From assembly GCA_902627575.1 (NCBI GenBank), contig CACOJQ010000014.1:1-36997 (forward strand): a DNA stretch of 36,997 bases, written 5' to 3'. Both the position numbers and the translations under genes were made by a program. The stretch is from an uncultured Bacteroidota bacterium. Its GTDB lineage: Bacteria > Bacteroidota > Bacteroidia > Flavobacteriales > BACL11. Within the stretch, counting starts at the first letter, position 1, and each line of letters opens with the position of its first letter. Under the pieces are notes generated by a model. It was given only the letters and a program-made list of their open reading frames with translations. It ran no database searches and was not told the DNA's origin. Positions 1 to 8,184 of this stretch are shown piece by piece.

Positions 1-396
1 ATAAAATCCAATAAAAAATACAAGTAGTATTATATAAAAAAAATTTTCTCTCAGTAATGAGTCAGTCCCAATCAACTGAAAAATATTTTCTTTAAAAGAA
101 AAATAAACTAAGGAAGTAAGTAAAAAACCCAATAAAGGAACTATTAAAGCGAAAAAATAAAGCTGTCCTTTCTGCTTAATTTCTGGAAAATATTTCAAAA
201 AGGTTTTTGGGGTCCCCAAAGTAGTAAAAGTTGATAATACAAGCGAATATGCAAGTATAACTTGTAATAAACCAAGATGCTCAGGATTATCATTAAAAGT
301 ATTAGGATAAATTACAATAGTATTTAGCGCTCCAATTGCCATTCCAATATAGAAACTAATTGAGTTTTTTATACTTTGATTTCTTACAATCCCCAT
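1..396 (-). CDS. Polysaccharide flippase (Wzx-type) membrane protein, N-terminal 132 residues; cut by window edge
   Basis: An open frame runs from an ATG at 396 off the left edge without a stop. The visible protein begins MGIVRNQSIKNSISFYIGMA and shows hydrophobic segments at about residues 12-30, 43-60, 80-102 and 115-132. This start and helix pattern resembles the oligosaccharide flippases of the MATE/MOP superfamily that flavobacteria carry next to glycosyltransferases. By family, such proteins move lipid-linked glycans across the inner membrane. The ATG directly follows the TAA of the upstream glycosyltransferase gene, so it is probably the last visible member of the carB-led operon. Class is inferred from a fragment only; the exact substrate cannot be told. 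Confidence 0.7.
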   Translation of the reverse strand, partial: MGIVRNQSIKNSISFYIGMAIGALNTIVIYPNTFNDNPEHLGLLQVILAYSLVLSTFTTLGTPKTFLKYFPEIKQKGQLYFFALIVPLLGFLLTSLVYFSFKENIFQLIGTDSLLRENFFYIILLVFFIGFY

Positions 397-1674
397 TTAC
401 AAATCATTTAAAACTATTGATAATCTTTGAGTTAATTTTTTTCTAGAAAATCTTTCATAGTCACTAACTCTAAATTTATCAGTATTATTATACAAATCAA
501 TTATTTTGTCTTTAATATCTTGTTCATCATAGCAACAATAAATACCAGAATTAGTTTGCTTAATTAATTCTTGTGTATCACTGTTATTTGGGCCAAATGC
601 CAAAATTGGTTTATTAGAAGCAAAATATTCAAAAATTTTTCCAGGATAATTTCCTAATCCACTTTCTGAATTAAACAATAATAGTAATAATACAGAGGCA
701 TTGTTATATTGTTCAATTACGCTTGAATGAGTTAAATATCCTAAATATTTCACTTTGTCTTTTAAATTAGGAAAGGCGTTAATTTGCTCCATTACTTCTT
801 GATCTACATTTCCAGAAAAATGAAGTTCTAATTTTGATTTAAAATCTGGATTTTCATAACACATGATATCAAGTGCTTTCCATAAATAAATTGGATTACG
901 CAAATGATTTAATAAACCATAGTGACCTATAATAAATTTATTATTATTGTTATTATTATTGTTGAGATTAAAATCTTCTGCATCAAAACCATTAGTAATA
1001 AGCTCAACTTTATTAGCTCCTAGTTCTATAAACTCTTTCGACCATCTTTCGCTGACTGTTAAAACTAAATCTGAACTATTTAATACTCGTTTCTCTAATT
1101 TTTGATGTCTTCTAAGGGCATATTTAGTTAAGTGAAATTCTTGCAATAAATCTAATTTACTCCACGGATCTCTAAAATCAGAAATCCATTTAATATTTGG
1201 GATGTTTTTTTTAATTTCCAATCCTATTAAATGTATTGAGTGTGGTGGACCAGTAGTAATTACATACCCTATGTCTTCTTTTTTTATTTTACTTAATAAA
1301 AATTTCACAGAAGATTTTATCCAAAATATTTTAGGATCAGGAATAAAAATATTACCTCTTATCCAATTTAACAATGTATTTTTAAATGATTTTTTATTTG
1401 AAATAATTCCAGCATTTTGATCATTGTTACCTTTACCAAAAATTATATCTTTTAAAGCATAAGGCTCCCATATATTTTTTTTCCAAACAACTAATTCAGA
1501 TGGCATATTATTCAGTAACTTATCATCTTTGATTTCAAAATATGGATTTTTTGGAGTATAGATAAATGGTTTCCAGTTAAATTTCGGCAAATATTTTGCA
1601 AACTTTAACCATCTCTGAACTCCAGAACCTGCAGAAGGTGGCCAATAATATGAAATAATTAAAACCTTTTTCAT
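397..1674 (-). CDS. Glycosyltransferase, GT-B fold (family 4-like)
   Basis: A 425-residue cytoplasmic or membrane-associated sugar transferase. The N-terminus has the Rossmann start of GT-B enzymes (KKVLIISYYWPPSAGSGVQR, with the glycine-rich loop of the acceptor domain). The C-terminal half carries a nucleotide-sugar domain: a GHYG strand near residue 250 and the N-Y-P-G-K-I-F-E-Y-F-A-S-N-K-P motif near 342-356, the donor-binding E-x(7)-E-like region. Residues 238-245 are eight consecutive asparagines encoded by an AAT/AAC repeat (940-963), sitting in the linker between the domains. The ATG overlaps the stop of the YfhO gene as ATGA (1671-1674), so the two are translationally coupled. With the flippase downstream it probably builds a surface glycan; acceptor and donor are unknown. 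Confidence 0.85.
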   Translation of the reverse strand: MKKVLIISYYWPPSAGSGVQRWLKFAKYLPKFNWKPFIYTPKNPYFEIKDDKLLNNMPSELVVWKKNIWEPYALKDIIFGKGNNDQNAGIISNKKSFKNTLLNWIRGNIFIPDPKIFWIKSSVKFLLSKIKKEDIGYVITTGPPHSIHLIGLEIKKNIPNIKWISDFRDPWSKLDLLQEFHLTKYALRRHQKLEKRVLNSSDLVLTVSERWSKEFIELGANKVELITNGFDAEDFNLNNNNNNNNKFIIGHYGLLNHLRNPIYLWKALDIMCYENPDFKSKLELHFSGNVDQEVMEQINAFPNLKDKVKYLGYLTHSSVIEQYNNASVLLLLLFNSESGLGNYPGKIFEYFASNKPILAFGPNNSDTQELIKQTNSGIYCCYDEQDIKDKIIDLYNNTDKFRVSDYERFSRKKLTQRLSIVLNDL

Positions 1675-4148
1675 TCTGACTTAATTTCCTTAAAGGAAAC
1701 AAAAGCCAAAAGTAATAAAAGAATGATAGATGACGCTAAAGCTATATTTTCACCACTTGAAAAAGAAGTTGGCTCAAATTTAAATTCAATTTTCTTTGTT
1801 CCAGCAGGAACTATCATTGCTCTTAAGATATAATTTGCGCGAAAATGAGGAACAATTTTCCCATCAATGTATGCATTCCATCCTTTTTCGTAATAAACTT
1901 CTGAAAAAACAGCTAGCTGATTAAAATCAGATGCTTTGTCAATGTTATATATTAAATGGTTAGGCTTATAATTTTCTATATCTAATTTTATTTTTGAATT
2001 CGGATCATAATTAAAGTCTGATTGATTTACATTAAATCTTTTATCGATAATAGCTGTTGTAAGTGGATTAAAATTTTCTACTGCCTTAAATTCTTCATCA
2101 GGATTTTCTACAACTGAAATAGAATCAATAAATATAGCATTACCCATGGGCTGATAAAAAATTCCATACTGAGACATAAAATCTGACGTAGTTAATGCTT
2201 TTGATGATTTAACCCACCCACAATTTAGCATTTGTAGAACATTAACTTGAGACTTAGTTGGCCAAGGTAGTTCTCTGGCATTCATTTCTCCTCGATTATT
2301 TGGAACATTTATAGTGGTATCTTTAAAATTAATATAGTTCTCATATATTTCTTGATATCTTTTAATTTTTGCTGCACTATAACCCCCAATGGAATAATGA
2401 AAATAAGAAGCTCGAGCATCAGAAAAAGTTGATCGAGATAAATCATACAATCTTGATCTATTCTTATTATTTTCAGTAATTACTAAATCAGCGTTGTCTT
2501 TAACAATATTAAATGCAAACTCATTAACAAATGAATTATTATTTAAATATCTCTTATTAACAATTGCCATATCAAGAAAAACTAAAATCCCAATAGCTAT
2601 AACCAGAAATTTCTTGTTATTATTTTTTTTGAGGCTAATCCATAAACAAGTTACAGTAAGTAAAATAAAAACAAAAGATCTCCAAGCATCTGATTTTAAA
2701 ACCTCTTCCCTAGAAAGAATAACAGAAGATAAATCTGAAAAATTAAGTCCTTGTATTAATTTAACTTTTTCAGCTGGAGATATAAAATCTAAAAAAATTG
2801 ACGGAAATAAAGATAATATTAATGTTATACCACCAACAACGTAAAATGAAATTTTAAGTCTTTCTTCTTTTAATTTATTGTTTTTATCATTTAAAAATTG
2901 ATTTAAAGTTAAGCATGCAAGTAATGCAATCGAGAACTGAGTAATTATCATTATCATAGTGACTGCCCTAAATTTATCATACATTGGAAAGTAGTCAATA
3001 AAAAACTTAGTTAGTGCTGGAAAGTTGTGTCCCCAACCTAACATTAAAGTCAAAATAGTAGATCCTAAAATCCAATATTTATATTGAGATTTAAGATAAA
3101 TAATACCTAAAATAAATAGAAAAAAAATAACTGCTCCAACATAAGTAGGTGCCCCAGGACCATAAAATGGAATTTTTTGTTTTGCATTATTTGGATTGAT
3201 ATAGGCCATTTCTCCCCAATAATTTCCATCTTTCATAGCCCCACCCTTAAAATTTGGTATTAGTAAAGTCATAGATTCATCTACACCATAGCTATATTGA
3301 GTTATGTAATCAAAATCCATTCCTAGGTCCTTCTTTTGACCTTTTTTGGGTGTTAGTTCAGATGGTCCTCTTTGACTTACCTTGCTATACTCCATAGTAG
3401 TAGAAAAAACTGTGTAGTTAGTTCCTACAGCAAGAATACCCGCTAAAATTAAAAAAAATGATCTTTTTAAAAAATTTGGTATGCTTCTTGCTTTAATTTC
3501 TTTATAAAGCTGTGAAAAGCCTATCATAGCCAATAATATTGCTGTATAATAAGTTATTTGGTAATGATTTGAATATAGTTGTAATGCGACAAATAAAGAA
3601 GTAAAAACAGTACCTAAAAACCATTTATTATTTTCATATGTATATAAAACAGAAGCAACAATTAACGGTAGGTATCCAATAGCTAGAGCTTTTGATGTGT
3701 GTCCAGCCTCAATAATAATAAAAAAGTAGGATGAAAAGCCAAAACCAATGGCACCTAGTATAGCTATTTTGTAATCAATTTTAAGAGTTAATAATAGAAT
3801 ATAAAACCCAATTAAATACAGAAAAACCATGTTCATTGGTCGTGGCAATCCAAATTTAAAAATCTTGTCAATATACTTGACCAAATTAGTTTTAGATTGC
3901 ATTCCTGTTTGATAAGTTGGCATACCTGAAAAGCTTGTACTGGTCCAAAGAGTTTGATTTCCATTATTTTCATCTTTAAAGTCTTTAGATTCTTTACTCA
4001 TACCTTTATACTGAATAATATCAGGCATATTAAGAACTTTACCATCCAATACAGGACTAAAATATAATGCGGAAATCATTACAAATATTGTTATCGCTAT
4101 TATATGAGGGACGATTTTTTTAAAGTTAAAGTTATATTCTTTTTGCAT
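1671..4148 (-). CDS. YfhO family multi-spanning membrane protein
   Basis: An 825-residue integral membrane protein with a short cytoplasmic N-terminus, a first helix at about 13-30, a dense set of roughly twelve helices between 95 and 545, a soluble extracytoplasmic stretch (about 555-795) and a last helix at about 800-820. Length, the helix layout and the C-terminal sequence YYEKGWNAYIDGK followed by NYILRAMIVPAG match the YfhO family. In Firmicutes YfhO acts in glycosylation of lipoteichoic acid; in Bacteroidota the substrate is not established, but a GT-C-like role in envelope glycan assembly fits the adjacent glycosyltransferase and flippase genes. Six bases separate its ATG from the DUF4834 stop, pointing to one transcript. 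Confidence 0.87.
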   Translation of the reverse strand: MQKEYNFNFKKIVPHIIAITIFVMISALYFSPVLDGKVLNMPDIIQYKGMSKESKDFKDENNGNQTLWTSTSFSGMPTYQTGMQSKTNLVKYIDKIFKFGLPRPMNMVFLYLIGFYILLLTLKIDYKIAILGAIGFGFSSYFFIIIEAGHTSKALAIGYLPLIVASVLYTYENNKWFLGTVFTSLFVALQLYSNHYQITYYTAILLAMIGFSQLYKEIKARSIPNFLKRSFFLILAGILAVGTNYTVFSTTMEYSKVSQRGPSELTPKKGQKKDLGMDFDYITQYSYGVDESMTLLIPNFKGGAMKDGNYWGEMAYINPNNAKQKIPFYGPGAPTYVGAVIFFLFILGIIYLKSQYKYWILGSTILTLMLGWGHNFPALTKFFIDYFPMYDKFRAVTMIMIITQFSIALLACLTLNQFLNDKNNKLKEERLKISFYVVGGITLILSLFPSIFLDFISPAEKVKLIQGLNFSDLSSVILSREEVLKSDAWRSFVFILLTVTCLWISLKKNNNKKFLVIAIGILVFLDMAIVNKRYLNNNSFVNEFAFNIVKDNADLVITENNKNRSRLYDLSRSTFSDARASYFHYSIGGYSAAKIKRYQEIYENYINFKDTTINVPNNRGEMNARELPWPTKSQVNVLQMLNCGWVKSSKALTTSDFMSQYGIFYQPMGNAIFIDSISVVENPDEEFKAVENFNPLTTAIIDKRFNVNQSDFNYDPNSKIKLDIENYKPNHLIYNIDKASDFNQLAVFSEVYYEKGWNAYIDGKIVPHFRANYILRAMIVPAGTKKIEFKFEPTSFSSGENIALASSIILLLLLAFVSFKEIKSE

Positions 4149-4154
4149 AAATTT

Positions 4155-4430
4155 TTATTTATCTTCAATTTCTTCAAAATCTATATACTCTCCTTCTATA
4201 TCTTTAGATTTATTATTTTTCTTATGTTTTTGTTTTTCTATGGTAACTTCTCCTTCTTTCTTTGAATTATAACTTTGATTAGAAAAATTTTCTTTGAACT
4301 GTTGCTGAAATTTACTCTGCATTTTGTTTGCAAAATAGCGTAATAAGAAAGGAGCTAGTAATCTTCCCATAAACTTCAACAAAAAAAGAATCACAAAAAA
4401 CCAAAGAATAAAATTTAAAATTCCAACCAT
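4155..4430 (-). CDS. DUF4834 family small membrane protein
   Basis: A 91-residue protein with one or two hydrophobic stretches in the first 35 residues (MVGILNFILWFFVILFLLKF, then a second at LLAPFLLRYF) followed by a charged, glutamine- and lysine-rich tail ending in an acidic GEYIDFEEIEDK. This fits the flavobacterial DUF4834 family, which usually sits next to YfhO. Function is unknown; the architecture suggests a membrane anchor with a disordered cytoplasmic tail. It lies one base after the carB stop and six before the yfhO start, so it is clearly in the operon. Confidence 0.8.
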   Translation of the reverse strand: MVGILNFILWFFVILFLLKFMGRLLAPFLLRYFANKMQSKFQQQFKENFSNQSYNSKKEGEVTIEKQKHKKNNKSKDIEGEYIDFEEIEDK

Positions 4431-4431
4431 G

Positions 4432-7278
4432 CTATTTACTCAAATATAAATTTCTTTCAGAATAAACTTTTGTAAAATAATTGTCTTTTAAATCATCTAT
4501 AAAATATATGGACTCACCTGTAGATTTCATTTCAGGCCCAAGTTCCTTATTAACATTAGGAAATTTATTAAAAGAAAATACTGGAACTTTAATTGCATAT
4601 CCTTTCTTGGTGGGTGAAAAATTAAAATCTGTTACTTTACTTTTTCCCAGCATTACTTTAGCGGCATAGTTAACATATGGCTCATCATAAGCTTTTGCAA
4701 TAAAAGGAACTGTTCTAGAGGCTCTTGGATTAGCCTCAATAACATAAACTTTTTCATCTTTTATGGCAAATTGGATATTAATTAATCCAACTGTGTCTAA
4801 AGCAACTGCAATTTTATTTGTAATATCTATCATTTGCTGACGCACATTTGGACTTAAATCAAAAGTAGGTAAAACCGCATAAGAATCACCAGAATGAATA
4901 CCACAAGGTTCGATGTGTTCCATCATACCGATAATATAAACATTTTCACCATCACATATAGCGTCAGCTTCAGCTTCAATTGCTTTGTCAAGATAATGAT
5001 CTAAAAGAACATGATTTCCAGGCAGATCTTTTAATATATTTACAATATGATGTTCTAATTCTTCCTCATTAATAACAATTTTCATGCTCTGACCACCAAG
5101 CACATAAGATGGCCTGACTAATATAGGAAATTTCAAAGTTTTAGAAATCTCGACAGCCTCTTCTGCCGTTTCCGCAACAGCAAATTCTGGATATGGAATT
5201 TTATTTTCTTTTAAAAGTTCTGAAAATCTACCTCTATCTTCAGCAATATCTAAAGCCTGATATGATGTACCCATAATGTTTATTCCATAGCGGTCTAATT
5301 TCTCTGCTAACTTTAAAGCAGTCTGTCCTCCTAATTGAACAATAACACCAACAGGTTTTTCGTATAAGATTATGTCATAAATATGTTCCCAAAAAACCGG
5401 TTCAAAATATAATTTATCTGCAGTGTCAAAATCTGTTGAAACAGTTTCAGGATTACAATTAATCATAATAGTTTCATAACCACACTCTTTAGATGCTAAA
5501 ACCCCATGAACACAAGAATAATCAAATTCAATACCCTGACCTATTCTATTTGGCCCAGAACCTAAAACAATTATCTTTTCTTTTTTTGTTAATTCACTTT
5601 CATTTTCAGCATATGTGGTTCCATCTAATTTCATTGGCATTTCAAATGTAGAATAATAGTATGGTGTTTCAGCTTTAAACTCTGCAGCACAAGTATCTAC
5701 TAATTTATAGACTCTTTTTATATTCTCCTTATTCCTCTTGTCGTATACAGTACTTTCTAAACAATTTAATAAGTGAGCAATTTGTCTGTCAGCATAGCCT
5801 TTCATTTTGGCTTCTAATAGCATATCAGCAGGAATTGTATCAATTGTATATTTTTCAATTTCTTTTTCTAGTACTACTAACTCCTCAATTTGATGTAAAA
5901 ACCAATAATCTATTTTAGTTATTTGATGTATTTTTTTTGTGGGAATTCCAATGCGCATTGCATCATAAACCCTAAATATTCTATCACTACTAGCATGTTC
6001 TAAATCATATAATATTTTATCTTGATCTGTTTCACCCTTACCATCCGCTCCAAGACCATTGCGACCAATTTCTAATGATTGACAAGCTTTTTGTAACGCT
6101 TCTTGGAAAGATCTTCCAATACTCATTACTTCGCCAACAGATTTCATTTGTAATCCTAGTTCAATATCAGAACCTTTAAACTTATCAAAATTCCATCTAG
6201 GTATCTTAACAACAACATAATCAAGAGTTGGTTCAAAACAAGCTGAAGTTGTTTTCGTAATTTGATTATTTAACTCATCTAAAGTATAACCAATTGCTAA
6301 TTTACTAGCTACCTTAGCAATAGGATAACCAGTTGCTTTAGAGGCAAGTGCAGATGATCTAGAAACTCTTGGGTTAATCTCAATTGCAATGATATCTTCA
6401 TTTTCGTCTGGACTTACAGCAAATTGCACATTACATCCTCCTGCAAAATCGCCAATTGAACGCATCATCTTAATTGCCATATCTCGCATTTTTTGGTAAG
6501 TGACATCAGAAAGTGTCATTGAAGGGGCAATTGTTATAGAATCACCTGTGTGTATTCCCATAGGATCAAGATTTTCTATATTACAAATAATAATGACATT
6601 ATCATTTGCATCTCTTAAAAGTTCTAATTCATACTCTTTCCATCCAAGCACAGCTTTATCGATTAATACTTCATGTATAGGGGATGCGTGTAAACCTTTT
6701 GATAATAAATTCTCGAATTCATCTTTTGTATGTACAAAAGAAGCTCCACTACCCCCTAAGGTAAATGAAGGACGAATAACTAAAGGAAAGCCCAATTCTT
6801 GAGCAATTGCTTTTCCTTCTAAAAATGATGTTGCAATTTTGGCCGGAGCAACTGGAATATCAATTTCGTTCATTAACTTACGAAAACGTTCTCTGTCTTC
6901 AGTAATATGAATCGCATCAATATCTACTCCAATTATATCAACGTTATATTTTTTCCAAATTCCTTTTTCATCTACTTCAATGCATAAATTTAATGCAGTT
7001 TGACCTCCCATGGTGGGTAAAACAGCATCTATTTGACGCTCTTCTAAAATATCGATGATTGAATCGGGAGTTAATGGTTTTAAATAAATATGATCAGCAA
7101 CTACATTATCTGTCATTATAGTTGCAGGATTAGAGTTTATAAGTGAAACCTCTATTCCCTCCTCTCGTAAAGATCTTGCTGCCTGCGAACCAGAATAATC
7201 AAATTCGCATGCTTGTCCTATAACAATAGGACCACTACCTATTATTAAAATAGATTTTAATGAATTATCTTTTGGCAT
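4432..7278 (-). CDS. carB: Carbamoyl-phosphate synthase large subunit, lacking the C-terminal MGS domain
   Basis: CarB makes carbamoyl phosphate from ammonia (delivered by CarA), bicarbonate and two ATP, feeding pyrimidine and arginine synthesis in the cytoplasm. Both ATP-grasp halves are present: the first starts SILIIGSGPIVIGQACEFDYSG near residue 9 and has the RPSFTLGGSG loop near 169; the second starts IIVLGSGPNRIGQGIEFDYS near 572 with RPSYVLGGQS near 722. The allosteric oligomerisation linker lies between them. At 948 residues it is about 120 shorter than E. coli CarB and stops just after the second ATP-grasp domain, so the MGS-like regulatory domain (site for UMP and ornithine) is missing. 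This short form is, to my knowledge, usual in Flavobacteriia. No carA is in the window. Confidence 0.97.
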   Translation of the reverse strand: MPKDNSLKSILIIGSGPIVIGQACEFDYSGSQAARSLREEGIEVSLINSNPATIMTDNVVADHIYLKPLTPDSIIDILEERQIDAVLPTMGGQTALNLCIEVDEKGIWKKYNVDIIGVDIDAIHITEDRERFRKLMNEIDIPVAPAKIATSFLEGKAIAQELGFPLVIRPSFTLGGSGASFVHTKDEFENLLSKGLHASPIHEVLIDKAVLGWKEYELELLRDANDNVIIICNIENLDPMGIHTGDSITIAPSMTLSDVTYQKMRDMAIKMMRSIGDFAGGCNVQFAVSPDENEDIIAIEINPRVSRSSALASKATGYPIAKVASKLAIGYTLDELNNQITKTTSACFEPTLDYVVVKIPRWNFDKFKGSDIELGLQMKSVGEVMSIGRSFQEALQKACQSLEIGRNGLGADGKGETDQDKILYDLEHASSDRIFRVYDAMRIGIPTKKIHQITKIDYWFLHQIEELVVLEKEIEKYTIDTIPADMLLEAKMKGYADRQIAHLLNCLESTVYDKRNKENIKRVYKLVDTCAAEFKAETPYYYSTFEMPMKLDGTTYAENESELTKKEKIIVLGSGPNRIGQGIEFDYSCVHGVLASKECGYETIMINCNPETVSTDFDTADKLYFEPVFWEHIYDIILYEKPVGVIVQLGGQTALKLAEKLDRYGINIMGTSYQALDIAEDRGRFSELLKENKIPYPEFAVAETAEEAVEISKTLKFPILVRPSYVLGGQSMKIVINEEELEHHIVNILKDLPGNHVLLDHYLDKAIEAEADAICDGENVYIIGMMEHIEPCGIHSGDSYAVLPTFDLSPNVRQQMIDITNKIAVALDTVGLINIQFAIKDEKVYVIEANPRASRTVPFIAKAYDEPYVNYAAKVMLGKSKVTDFNFSPTKKGYAIKVPVFSFNKFPNVNKELGPEMKSTGESIYFIDDLKDNYFTKVYSERNLYLSK

Positions 7279-7383
7279 ATTAAAATATTTATTTTGTTCA
7301 CACTACTGCGAATTTAAAAATTTTACTTTTCTTTTGTTTAAAACTTATCAATTTATATTAACAATAAATTTAAAAAAAACATA

Positions 7384-7413
7384 ATAAAAAAGGTGTCACT
7401 TTGGTGACACCTT
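7384..7413 (-). terminator. Rho-independent terminator of rpmH
   Basis: A perfect 10-bp stem (AAGGTGTCAC at 7390-7399 paired with GTGACACCTT at 7404-7413) closes a 4-base loop. On the minus strand the stem is followed by a run of six T (7391-7386). It lies 30 bases past the L34 stop. On the plus strand the following tail is poorer in T, so it serves the minus strand. Confidence 0.85.
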
Positions 7414-7442
7414 AATTTTATGATTTATAAAAATTATTCATA

Positions 7443-7601
7443 TTATTTATGGCCTATTTCATCTGAAACAGTTAAACGAGTTCTTCCTTTTGACCTTCTT
7501 CTAGACAAAACTTTTTGCCCATCAGAAGATGACATACGTTCACGAAAACCGTGTTTATTTTTTCTTTTTCTATTTGATGGTTGAAAAGTTCTTTTAGGCA
7601 T
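7443..7601 (-). CDS. rpmH: 50S ribosomal protein L34
   Basis: A 52-residue highly basic protein beginning [19 protein letters not shown], the signature of bacterial L34, followed by [20 protein letters not shown] and ending EIGHK. Length matches the flavobacterial protein. L34 is a small late-assembling protein of the large ribosomal subunit. It is a stand-alone gene here, with its own consensus promoter (7629-7658) and a strong terminator (7384-7413), and is followed by carB on the same strand. It is not next to dnaA/rnpA as in many other bacteria, which is normal for Bacteroidota. Confidence 0.97.
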   Translation of the reverse strand: MPKRTFQPSNRKRKNKHGFRERMSSSDGQKVLSRRRSKGRTRLTVSDEIGHK

Positions 7602-7628
7602 AACTTAAATATTTACTATTTTGGATTG

Positions 7629-7658
7629 CAAATATAATAGATTTCTTTATTTAAGCAA
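7629..7658 (-). promoter_or_regulatory. rpmH promoter, consensus Bacteroidota type
   Basis: On the minus strand TTG (7658-7656) is followed, after exactly 19 bases, by TATATTTG (7636-7629), a full match to TTG-N19-TAnnTTTG. Transcription should begin about 5-6 bases further, leaving a leader of roughly 20 bases before the L34 ATG at 7601. This is the clearest promoter in the window and calibrates the others. Confidence 0.8.
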
Positions 7659-7668
7659 GTTATCTTCT

Positions 7669-7778
7669 CTCTAATAAAATATTTAGTTGACAATATATTT
7701 AGTATTTGTTATTCTAAATTCAGAAAACTCAAATTTAAAAAAATAACAACAAAAAAAACACTAAATATTTCATTAGAG
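7669..7778. repeat. Long inverted repeat between rpmH promoter and rnpB terminator
   Basis: CTCTAATAAAATATTTAGT (7669-7687) and ACTAAATATTTCATTAGAG (7760-7778) are inverted copies, 18 of 19 bases pairing, with a 72-base AT-rich interior. It fills most of the gap between the rpmH promoter and the rnpB terminator. No coding frame or target-site duplication is evident. It may be the remnant of a small non-autonomous element or a structured element; function unknown. Confidence 0.6.
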
Positions 7779-7784
7779 CAAATA

Positions 7785-7814
7785 CAAAAAAAGCTGACAC
7801 TAATGTGTCAGCTT
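7785..7814 (-). terminator. Rho-independent terminator of rnpB
   Basis: A perfect 10-bp stem (AAGCTGACAC at 7791-7800 with GTGTCAGCTT at 7805-7814) and a 4-base loop, followed on the minus strand by seven T (7792-7786). It begins five bases after the last paired base of RNase P RNA helix P1. Confidence 0.85.
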
Positions 7815-7819
7815 AAAAA

Positions 7820-8120
7820 TTACAATTACACGTAAGCCGGATTCTGTTCTATAAATATTATAGTGCTATCATTTATCTAGAATAATAATTACTTATTATT
7901 TCAAGCTACCTACCCCTCAAGAAAAAGCGAGCAACTTTTAATTCCTGATATATTTGGTATTTCACCACATAGAGTTTACCTGATTTCACTACAGCCAAAC
8001 TGTACTTGCTTTCTGTTGCACTAGTCCATACTTTTCAGTAGATGGGTGTTACCCATTATGCCGCTCTTTGGTGTCCGGACTTTCCTCTTTAACTAAAAGC
8101 GATAGCATCAGTAATTGCAA
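7820..8120 (-). ncRNA. rnpB: RNase P RNA (catalytic RNA, type A)
   Basis: The minus strand carries the universal RNase P core: GAGGAAAGTCCGGAC near the 5' end (8088-8074) and ACAGAATCCGGCTTAC near the 3' end (7846-7831), the two strands of helix P4. The ends form helix P1: TTGCAATTAC (8120-8111) pairs over ten positions, one of them G-U, with GTAATTGTAA (7829-7820). The roughly 300-base length is compact for a type A RNA. The product cleaves 5' leaders from pre-tRNA together with RnpA protein, which is not encoded here. Ends are set from P1, so they are good to a few bases. Confidence 0.93.
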
Positions 8121-8122
8121 AA

Positions 8123-8130
8123 CAAAAATA
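8123..8130 (-). promoter_or_regulatory. -7 box of rnpB promoter
   Basis: TATTTTTG on the minus strand matches TAnnTTTG and lies 3 bases before helix P1, so transcription would begin within the first bases of P1. A TTG at 8157-8155 gives a 24-base spacer, longer than ideal. Confidence 0.5.
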
Positions 8131-8171
8131 TATAATTGATTTTATTAAAGCATGCAATAGATGATGTTTAT

Positions 8172-8179
8172 TATGTTTG
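8172..8179 (+). promoter_or_regulatory. -7 box of tgt promoter, 5 bases before the start codon
   Basis: TATGTTTG matches TAnnTTTG and is followed by CAATT and then the ATG at 8185. Initiation at the usual distance would fall on or next to the start codon, predicting a leaderless or nearly leaderless mRNA. No good TTG is seen 17-23 bases upstream, so this rests on the -7 match and position. Confidence 0.4.
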
Positions 8180-8184
8180 CAATT

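Noticed and set aside
2494-2844. Plus-strand open frame of 116 codons inside the YfhO gene
   Set aside because: It lies antisense to a convincing full-length gene, has no recognisable domain and reads as a frame shadow.
6500-6802. Plus-strand open frame of 100 codons inside carB
   Set aside because: Antisense to conserved ATP-grasp coding sequence; no start context or family resemblance.
7681-7738. TTTAG ... CTAAA pairing in the rpmH-rnpB gap as a fourth iron operator
   Set aside because: The half-sites are 11 bases apart instead of 5 and lack the outer TTA/TAA bases; neither neighbour is an iron gene.
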